In this document: positions 55,402 to 62,701 of the stretch, in pieces
Layout of the letters: each line of letters opens with the position of its first letter
Position numbering within the stretch: position 1 is the first letter of the stretch
Source: Pelagomonas calceolata
Taxonomy: Eukaryota; Sar; Pelagophyceae; Pelagomonadales; Pelagomonadaceae
Length of the DNA: 64,000 bases
Direction: 5' to 3'
Assembly (NCBI GenBank): GCA_918797485.1
Contig: CAKKNE010000006.1
Span: forward strand, 3,286,001-3,350,000
Position numbers and translations under genes: made by a program
Notes under the pieces: model-generated
What the model saw: the letters and a program-made list of their open reading frames with translations, nothing else
Database searches by the model: none
Told to the model about the DNA's origin: nothing

Positions 55402-57114
55402 ATGATGCGCCGCCGCGCGACGCTCCTCCTCCAGGCCGGCGTCCTGCAAGCGCTCGTGATGCCCCGACAACCACCCATCAAAACAGCATTGCGAGCCGCC
55501 CCGGACATGGAGGACCTCACGCGACGAGTGTTTTGTAGCCGAGAACTAAACATGGCGAACATCGAGGCCGTGGGCTTCGACATGGATTATACGTTAGCGC
55601 AGTACAACGAGGCCTTCGACATGCTGGCGTTCGAAGGCGCAAAAGATAAGTTAATCGACATGGGCTACCCCAGCGAAGAGATACAAAAATTCAAGTTCGA
55701 CCCCCTGCAGCACACGCGTGGGTTGGTCATAGATAAGCGACGCGGAAACATCCTGAAGATGGATAGACATAAATATGTACGAAGGGCCTACCACGGGACG
55801 AGGGAGCTATCTAGAGCAGAAAGAAAAGCCCAATATATCTTAGATGCGGGCGCGACGCCGACGTTCGTCGGCAACGATTATGTGAACGTCGACAGTCTCT
55901 TCCAGTTGGTCGACGCGTCGCTATTCGCGCAGCTCGTAGATGTATTAGACGAGGGCGGGCCGTCGTATGCCCAAGCGTTTCGGGACGTGAGGCATGCGGT
56001 GGACTTGTGTCATCAGGACGGCGTCATCAAGGACCAGGTCGCGATTGAACCATCTAAATACATAATACCAGATGATAACTTGGTACCCATGTTGACACAA
56101 TATCGATTGGCAGGCAAGAAAGTGTTCCTACTCACCAACAGTTTATTTGACTACACGAACGTGGTCATGAACTTTCTAGTGGGGAAGGATGTGAATGATA
56201 GGGCCTGGGTCGATCTCTTCGACGTTGTTGTGGTCGGTGCCGGCAAGCCCGCCTTTCTGGGGGATGGTCGACGGGACATGCTGCGCGTCGACGCTGGCAC
56301 GAACATGGGCACGCTCCATAATTTTGTAGGGAAGCCCGTGTCGGAGGTCGGCGGCCCCGCCTTCCTGCAGCGCGAGGGAAAGATCTTCCAGTCCGGTGCT
56401 GACTCGGCGTCCGTTTCCGACCGTTTCTGAACTTCAAGGTCGCGTCGATGGCGTCGACGTGATGCCACATCGCCTCGACGCCGTCGATGCGGCCGCACGA
56501 GAGTCTACGCGTCTCGCGAGAGCTGCGGCAGTTCCGCGACGGAATCGTTCCACACAGGTACCTGGAAGGAGCTCCACGAGATGCTCGAAGTCGGTTCCGG
56601 CTCGGAGGTGCTGTATGTCGGCGACCACATGTACGGCGACATGATCCGCTCCAAAAGATCGCTGGGCTGGCGGACGACGCTGATCGTGCCCGAGCTCGAG
56701 CCTGAACTCGTGCTGGACGCTCAGTTGGACTTGCCATTACGTCATGTGGTAGCAGAGAAGGAGAAAGAATGCGAAGAAGCGGAGCTGGCCGTGCAAGAAT
56801 TGCGTTTATCTTTATTATCGCAGGGTCTGGATTTTCTTGAATCTGACGAGAGAGAAGCATTAGAAAAAGCACAGGAGGAGTCGCGAGAAGCTCTGAAGGA
56901 GGCGAGGGACGCCTTGCACCGGGCCTACCACCCCCACTGGGGCCCGCTCTTTAGATCGGGCAACCAGGCGTCGAGGTTCGCGAAGCAGGTCGTGGACTAC
57001 TCCTGCATTTATACCTCAAGAGCGTCGAATTTGTTAGCGACGTCGCCCTCGCGGACCTTCCGGCCGCCTTCCGACTTCATGCCGCACGACGATGATGAGC
57101 GGCCGCCCATGTAA
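55402..57114 (+). CDS. HAD-family 5'-nucleotidase (NT5C2/NT5DC-like)
   Basis: Exons 55402-56395 and 56558-57114, 516 residues. The N-terminus (MMRRRATLLLQAGVLQALVM) looks like a targeting peptide, possibly plastid or mitochondrial. Residues about 53-60, GFDMDYTLAQY, hold the HAD nucleophile (DxDxT). KKVFLLTNSLFDYTN is motif II and VLYVGDHMYGDMIRSKRSLG is the DD-type motif IV after the splice. The intron (56396-56557, phase 1) joins GKIFQSG to TWKELHEML, matching family order. Residues about 390-440 are a charged helix. It probably removes phosphate from purine nucleotides. The stop is 3 bp from the convergent MoaC gene. Confidence 0.82.
56396..56557 (+). repeat. Second intron family (IE2-like), copy B
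   Basis: A 162-nt intron related to copy A in the adjacent gene. It carries a near-perfect hairpin: GCGTCGATGGCGTCGACGTG with the partner arm CGCCTCGACGCCGTCGATGC. It ends CCACACAG like the introners, but the left end does not match CTGTGTGG. Confidence 0.7.
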
Positions 57115-57117
57115 ATA

Positions 57118-57648
57118 CTAAGTCTTATGGTAGTCACTCTTGCCCCCCGTCTTTTCGATGAGTCGCAGGTCCTCCACTCTTATGGAGTGACTGAGGGCCT
57201 TGGTCATGTCGTAGACGGCTAATGCCGCGATTGAAGCTCCAGACAGAGCCTCCATCTCGACCCCAGTTCTGTGAGTTGTGGTGACCGCACAAGTCACCTC
57301 CAACGCAAGCTCCTGCTCCTCGAAGGACACGTCGCACGCGTCGAGCGCGACGGGATGGCAAAACGGTATGAGTGAAGAAGTTCTCTTCGCCCCTTGGACG
57401 CCGGCGACGACGGCCGTCGCCAGGACCGGGCCCTTCTTTCCAGCGAAGCCGCTCGCGGTTAACGTGTCCCAGGCATCCCGCGGGAAGACGACGCGGCACC
57501 TTGCAATAGCTTTGCGCGTCGTCGTCGTTTTGTTCGACACGTCGACCATGCGCGGCAGGCCTTTGGTCGCGTCGACGTGGGAGAGCGTCTTCGACGACAA
57601 AGCGCGGTGGCTTGCGCGCCGCGCAACAATGGTACAGCAGCGCTGCAT
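57118..57648 (-). CDS. moaC: Cyclic pyranopterin monophosphate synthase, MoaC/CNX3
   Basis: 176 residues. Presequence MQRCCTIVARRASHRALSSK, probably mitochondrial, where this step occurs in eukaryotes. Conserved blocks: GLPRMVDVSNKTTTTRKAIA, KKGPVLATAVVAGVQGAKRT, LIPFCHPVALD, TTTHRTGVEMEALSGASIAA, VYDMTKALS with the catalytic Lys region, and EKTGGKSD at the end. It converts the MoaA product to cyclic pyranopterin monophosphate in molybdenum cofactor synthesis. Length fits a single-domain MoaC plus presequence. Confidence 0.92.
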   Translation of the reverse strand: MQRCCTIVARRASHRALSSKTLSHVDATKGLPRMVDVSNKTTTTRKAIARCRVVFPRDAWDTLTASGFAGKKGPVLATAVVAGVQGAKRTSSLIPFCHPVALDACDVSFEEQELALEVTCAVTTTHRTGVEMEALSGASIAALAVYDMTKALSHSIRVEDLRLIEKTGGKSDYHKT

Positions 57649-58001
57649 CGTGTGTGCAGGGTGTCAAAGCGATCCGAAACGCCGCTGGAGCGTCGTCTGC
57701 GATCTGTATTTGACTTTTACGTGCGTTTGACGATCTGTGTTATGCCGCGGCGGGCGCACTAGTGCAGCTTGGCGGCTGCACCTCGGGCAGCTCTGCGCAG
57801 CGTCGAGTGATGCCTCCGAGACGCGCAGCTCTCTGACACAAGACCGATCTCCAACAGTCACATATGTTGGGGCATTGGTCGAAAAGCGCGTTTGTTATCC
57901 GGTAACGCGCCTCGCGCGCGCGTTTCAGCCCTGTGGTAAAGAACGCTCTCTGGGCTTTCATTTGCTCCCGCGCCGCCGGCTGACGCATCAGGATAGGCAG
58001 G
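57649..58001. other. Divergent intergenic region
   Basis: 353 bp between MoaC and the lysophospholipase gene. No repeat-family copy or gene seen. Confidence 0.45.
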
Positions 58002-59879
58002 ATGCGGTCCCTCGTCTGCGCACTACTGTTGCTCGCATGCTACGCCGTCGACGCGCTCTGCAGCGAGACGCGCGACCCGGTCGGCTGCGTCGCGAAGGGG
58101 TGCACGTGGTGCGCCGCCGCAACGCACCGCGGCTGCAGTCGGAGCGGCGGTGCGTGCCCAAAGCACTGCAGCACGACCAAGCACCTCGGTGACCTGGCGT
58201 CGTGTCCCGACCTGCCGGTCACACGAGTTTCGGCGACCGATGCGGGCCCGACCGTAGGCGCCGCAGGGCCTGACACGTCGGCCATAGCGTCCTCGGTCCT
58301 GGTGTCCGGCCCTAGCTCGCCCGTCGGCGTCGGCGTGGGCTTCAGCGGCGGCGGCTCACGCGCGTTCGCGTGCACGTTCGGCTGGGTCCGCGCGTTGCGC
58401 GACCTCGGGCTCTGGCACGCGAACCTGACGGTCGCCGGCATCTCAGGGGCGGCCTGGTTTTTGGCCCCGTTCGCGTACGCGACCGCGGACGAGGCGGCGC
58501 TCTTAGGCGAATACCTCGAGCCGGAGCGCCTCTCGGCCAAAATGGTCGCGGCGTCCGGCGGCAGCATGGCCTCGTTACCCGGTCCGATCATCGCGAAATG
58601 CACAGCGCGCCTCCTCGGCGTCCTCGGGACGCTCGACAGCGAGGGTCTCGGGCGCATCTGGCGCGACGTTATTGATTCTACATTCCTCAAACCGTTGGGA
58701 GTGGTGGGAACGCGGCCGGTCGCTGCCTCTGCGGCCGCAGCCGCCGATCTGAAGCGGCGAAACCCCGGGACCTTTGATCGGAAGCTTTATAAGCCGCTCG
58801 TGCCGCGCAACGCGAGCGCACCGGTGCCCATTATGCTCGGCGCGCTGGAGGGCCCCGCCTCTATAGCGCCGCTCAAAAGTGACGCGCCGTACTTTTCACT
58901 CGCAATGGGGCCTAATTGGGCGGGCGTGCCCGGCGCCCGGCGCGTCACCTACACGTCTCGACGGAAGAACCACACGGAAACGGTCGCGGTGGGTGGTTTT
59001 GTCGAATCCTGGGCGTTGGGGGCGATACCATTCCTCACCGTCGAGCAGACGATGCCGCGGGGACGGCGCCGCGTCGATGGCGTCGGGGAACACGTCGAAG
59101 TCGCGTTGGGCACGGCACCCACCGGCATCGCGGACTCGCTCGGCATCGCGTCGATGGCGCCGGCGCGGCTTTTTCTGGAGAGCCTGCCGCCGATTGGCCG
59201 CGCCATCTCGGCGGGCACGGGCTTCCTCGACACGGTGCCTACCGTCCGCGTCTGGGCGTCCTCCGTCGACGAGGCGCCGACGACGCCTCCCCTCCAAGCC
59301 GTCGGCGACGGCGGCGACCTGAGCAACACCGGCGCGCCGTATTTGCTCCAGCGCGGCCACGACCGCCTGGTGATATTTGATTGCGCCGAAACTCCTCTTA
59401 ACGTGTCCTGGGACCCGCGCGCGCGGTCGCCGACGACGACGGACGTCGACGCCTATTTGCCGCCGCTCTTCGGTCTCCGGTCTCGCGGAGACAAGGGCGT
59501 CGAGGCGGAGACCGCCCGCAATCACGTGTTCGACACCGAGGGTTTCCCGCGGTTGGTCGAGGCGCTCCAGGCGGCGGCCAGGAGCGGCTTCGGCGCCGTG
59601 GCGCGCGTGGCGCTCACGACAGTGCGCAACGACTTCTTCGGCGTCGAGGCCGGGCGCGCCGTCGACGTGACGCTCGTTTATTTAGATCTCCCGAAACGAT
59701 GGGTCGACGCGCTCCCGAAGGAGACGGTCAAGGCAATCCGCCGCTACCGAGGATTCCCGGAGACGCCGACGATCTCGGACCTCGACCTTACGCGGAGCGA
59801 GGTGTCGCTGCTCGCGCAGCTCTGCTCCTGGGTCGTCCGGCAGCACGCGGACCTGCTCCGCGACGCGTTGTTGTACTAA
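58002..59879 (+). CDS. Secreted cPLA2/lysophospholipase-like enzyme
   Basis: 625 residues. Signal peptide MRSLVCALLLLACYAVDALC. A Cys-rich segment (SETRDPVGCVAKGCTWCAAA, CPKHC) precedes the catalytic part. VGVGFSGGGSRAFACTFGWV near residues 110-130 holds the oxyanion-hole glycines, AGISGAAW near 144-151 the nucleophile Ser (GxSGxxW), and VGDGGDLSNTGAP near 437-449 the catalytic Asp, as in lysophospholipase B/cPLA2 enzymes. It would cut acyl chains from phospholipids outside the cell or in the secretory pathway. An unusual insert PRGRRRVDGVGEHV (59055-59098) contains the DNA string CGCGTCGATGGCGTCG found in nearby introns. The stop is 11 bp from the convergent SDR. Confidence 0.78.
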   Translation: MRSLVCALLLLACYAVDALCSETRDPVGCVAKGCTWCAAATHRGCSRSGGACPKHCSTTKHLGDLASCPDLPVTRVSATDAGPTVGAAGPDTSAIASSVLVSGPSSPVGVGVGFSGGGSRAFACTFGWVRALRDLGLWHANLTVAGISGAAWFLAPFAYATADEAALLGEYLEPERLSAKMVAASGGSMASLPGPIIAKCTARLLGVLGTLDSEGLGRIWRDVIDSTFLKPLGVVGTRPVAASAAAAADLKRRNPGTFDRKLYKPLVPRNASAPVPIMLGALEGPASIAPLKSDAPYFSLAMGPNWAGVPGARRVTYTSRRKNHTETVAVGGFVESWALGAIPFLTVEQTMPRGRRRVDGVGEHVEVALGTAPTGIADSLGIASMAPARLFLESLPPIGRAISAGTGFLDTVPTVRVWASSVDEAPTTPPLQAVGDGGDLSNTGAPYLLQRGHDRLVIFDCAETPLNVSWDPRARSPTTTDVDAYLPPLFGLRSRGDKGVEAETARNHVFDTEGFPRLVEALQAAARSGFGAVARVALTTVRNDFFGVEAGRAVDVTLVYLDLPKRWVDALPKETVKAIRRYRGFPETPTISDLDLTRSEVSLLAQLCSWVVRQHADLLRDALLY

Positions 59880-59890
59880 TAGTATGCTTG

Positions 59891-60685
59891 TTACCAAGGT
59901 ACTTGCCTTCCATCGTAGTCGATGAATGACCCGGACGCCGACGCGTTCAGCGCAGCGATGCGCCGGAAGAGGCCCGCCGCGGACACGGTGGCGACGACGT
60001 CGCCGCGGTCACCTGTCATGGGTGTCGCCACGTACCCAGGATGCAACAATACGACGGACATACCTTTTGGCCGCAGGTCCACGGCGAGCGAGCGGCCCGC
60101 GGCGTTGAGGGCCGACTTGCTCATGCGGTAGGCGTAGTTCGCGCCGAGTCGCGTGTTCGAGGCGACGGAGCCGAGCTTCGAGGAGACGAAGGCGATCTTC
60201 GCGCCGGTCCCGAGGAGGCCCTCCTTGAGGCAGGCTTCCGTGAGGCGCAGCGGCCCGACCGCGTTGATCTCGAAGGCTCTAGCTACGAGGCCATAGTCCA
60301 ACGATCCAAGGGTCATCGGCTCCGTCGTGCCCGGGTAGACTACAGAAGACAGCTGCCAGGTCGCGACGCCGGCGGCGTGGACCAGGACATCGACGGCCGT
60401 CCGCTGCCGCTTCAGCCCGTCGACGAAGGCGTTCACCTTCTCGGGACTCGTCACGTCGAGGCCGAGCAGGACCTTCACGCGATTCGCGACGCTCGCTTTT
60501 GATACTAACTGGTGGACGTGGGCGCTCCGGCTGCGGCACGCGGCGACGACGTCGTAGCCCGCGCGGGCGAATTGCACGACGAGCTCGGCGCCGATGCCGC
60601 CGTTCGCACCAGTAATTAAGGCGACGGCGCCGCGGGCAGTGTGCGTCGTTATGACGAGGAGCAGGCAGCGCAACGCGCGGCGCAT
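59891..60685 (-). CDS. Short-chain dehydrogenase/reductase
   Basis: 264 residues from ATG 60685; the upstream frame is not SDR-like. After a hydrophobic start (MRRALRCLLLVITTHTARG) the Rossmann motif is ALITGANGGIGAEL (TGxxxGIG). Also present: HAAGVATW in place of NNAG, FEINAVGPLRLTEACL, KIAFVSSKLGSVAS (catalytic Ser) and YAYRMSKSALNAAG (YxxxK), then LHPGYVATPM. A full set of SDR active-site residues. It resembles C-factor-like SDRs; the substrate is unknown, NAD(P)H-dependent by family. Confidence 0.85.
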   Translation of the reverse strand: MRRALRCLLLVITTHTARGAVALITGANGGIGAELVVQFARAGYDVVAACRSRSAHVHQLVSKASVANRVKVLLGLDVTSPEKVNAFVDGLKRQRTAVDVLVHAAGVATWQLSSVVYPGTTEPMTLGSLDYGLVARAFEINAVGPLRLTEACLKEGLLGTGAKIAFVSSKLGSVASNTRLGANYAYRMSKSALNAAGRSLAVDLRPKGMSVVLLHPGYVATPMTGDRGDVVATVSAAGLFRRIAALNASASGSFIDYDGRQVPW

Positions 60686-61085
60686 CCTTATCTGCTGCCC
60701 GGCGGTACGTGTGCGCGCGGCTGGTCTCACGCTGCCTTTTGCTGTGTGTCCGAGCCGCGCGCCCGCGAGCGGCGGCTCCTGCTTGCTGCCCGCGCCTGTT
60801 GAGGGTGGCTGGAGGCTGCCCGCCTCGCGAATTGTGCCGATCTTTGCCGTAGCGCGGGAGGCCAAGCGCTGTGCAGAGCGCCAGGCTGGACAGCCAGTTG
60901 GCGCCCCCCAATCTCTGGCGGTCGGACGCCGCGCGGGGCCACGCCCGTTTGTTTGCGGCGTCGAGGAGCTCTCTTCGACGGCGCCCCCGACGGCCCGAGT
61001 GGGCAGCGCCCGCGTGGGCGGCGCCCCCAGCAGACGGTCGTGACCGACCGAGGGCAGCGCCTGCGTGGGCGGCGCCCCCGAGAAG
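60686..61085. other. Divergent intergenic region with short tandem repeat
   Basis: A unit around GGGCAGCGCCCGCGTGGGCG then GCGCCCCC occurs twice (about 61003-61039 and 61052-61080), with a weaker earlier copy. It lies in the probable 5' leader of the dioxygenase gene. No gene seen. Confidence 0.55.
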
Positions 61086-62648
61086 ATGATGCGCTACGCT
61101 TTGCTGGTGGCGCTCGTCCGGGCGAGCAGCCACTGGCTCGACGCCTACGAGCAGCGGGGCTACTTCGTGCTGCCGCGCGTCTTCTCGGGCGCGCGGCTGA
61201 TGCACCTGCGGGCCGCGGTCGCGCGGTACCTCCGCGACCACGGGAAGGATCATGAGTACATGATGCGCGGCGAGAAGCTGGGCGGCTGGTGCGCGTCAGT
61301 GCATAAATCAAGTCGTCGCGTCTCCGCGCGGCCGTGTTATCGCGGAGACACACAGGTTCGTGCCCGGCATCGAGCGCATCGACCAATTAAAAATCTTCGA
61401 GGCCGAGGTCGCGAGGGACGAGCGGCTGGCGAGGATATTAAGAAGAATACTGGGAGACGACTTTAAGCTCCTGGAACGGAGCGAGATCTACGTGTCGAGG
61501 ATCGGCAACTGGCACTCCGACGACTTGTACGACGCCTTTGATTTGTACGCGACATCATTACCGTACGTCGCCGAGGAGTGGTGCCCGCCGACGGGCCCGA
61601 AGAGGCCGCCGCCCCTCGCGAAGCCCAACACGCGCGCCGCCCCGCCGAAGGACGACGACGAGCTCTGCGCGCAGGGCATGGAGTATGGCTTCGGGAAGGC
61701 GACGACGTTCTGGGCGGGCGAAGGCACCGCCCACGAGCGGCGGGTGACGACGGTCGCCGTCTACCTCGAGGACCACGCCGACAACGAGGGCGGGCTGTCC
61801 GTGGCGCCCGGGAGCCACCGGAACGCGAGCGTGCACGGCGACACCGTCGCGCGATTGGATCCGTGGAGCCCGTCGCACCGGCCCGAGGCCGAGACGCCCT
61901 TCGATTTGATACGGAGCGGCGCGGGCGACGCCGTCGTCTTCGACTCGCGGCTGGTGCACCGGGGCCCGCGCGACGACGTCGCCGACTTCAAGCGGGAGCT
62001 GAGCCGGTCGAGGCGGACGGTGGCGACCTGTGTGGAAACCAACCAGTGCGTCGGGTGCACCCGACAATTCTTCACTAAGTCATTCCTCGGCGATGACGCT
62101 GCCGTGCTGGCTCCGTCGAGCGGTGAGGAACCGGCACCGCCACGCCATCGAGCACGCGCAACGCGCCGTAAAATTTTGATTTCCACACAGGTGGCGACAT
62201 TTTCGTTCGGGCGGAACAACGCAGTGTCCGAGGCTGTGTGGAAATCAACCAGTGCGTCGGGTGCAATTCTTCACTAAGTCATTTCCCGGCGATGACGCGG
62301 CCATCCTGGCTCGGTCGAGCGGTGAGGAACCGGCATCACCACGCCATCGAGCAGGCGGCGCGTCGATGGCGTGGAGGTCGACGCGAAGATTCAGCACGAA
62401 CGCGCCGTAAAATTTTGATTTCCACACACAGGTCCGAGGCCTTCTCGCGGGGCATGCGCTTCCGCACGGACATGCTCTTCAACGGCAGCATCTGCGGCGC
62501 GCAGCGCGACAAGAATGGGGATCCGGACTTCGGCGCGCCGTGCGCGTTCGACGCCGTCCGCGAGGACCTGGCGCGGCGGCCGCTGCGGGGCGTGCCGGAC
62601 GGGAGGCCGTTCCTCGAGGCCCGCCGGGACCTGGCTCGGAGGCGATGA
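61086..62648 (+). CDS. Phytanoyl-CoA dioxygenase-like enzyme with two introners
   Basis: Exons 61086-61288, 61356-62019, 62191-62225 and 62432-62648, 372 residues. Intron 1 (67 nt, phase 2) joins GEKLGGW to FVPGIERID. Introns 2 and 3 are introners (phases 0 and 2) flanking a 35-nt microexon coding VATFSFGRNNA. The PhyH fold is seen in WLDAYEQRGYFVLPRVFSGA, NWHSDDLY (HxD iron ligands), VAVYLEDHADNEGGLSVAPG, SHRNAS, and VVFDSRLVHRGPR (distal His and Arg). It uses Fe(II) and 2-oxoglutarate to hydroxylate a substrate, here unknown. The C-terminus (FNGSICGAQRDKNGD) lies after the introners. The stop is 53 bp from the stop of the convergent ABC gene. Confidence 0.8.
62028..62190 (+). mobile_element. 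Introner IE-6
   Basis: 163 bp, ends CTGTGTGGAAACC and GATTTCCACACAG. Exact target duplication GTGGCGAC (62020-62027, 62191-62198). Intron 62020-62190, GT-AG. It has the full 16-bp palindrome GTCGGGTGCACCCGAC and the GGCTCCGTCGAG variant, and lacks part of the right hairpin arm. Confidence 0.95.
62234..62431 (+). mobile_element. Introner IE-7
   Basis: 198 bp, the longest and most complete copy. Ends CTGTGTGGAAATC and GATTTCCACACACAG (one extra CA). Exact target duplication GTCCGAGG (62226-62233, 62432-62439). Intron 62226-62431, GT-AG. GGCTCGGTCGAG variant; shares the TTTCCCGG change with IE-8. It starts 43 bp after the end of IE-6. Confidence 0.95.
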
Positions 62649-62701
62649 CACGAGTAATTACCATCGGATGGACCATTGCGGGGCGGGCGGAGGCGAAGCG
62701 A

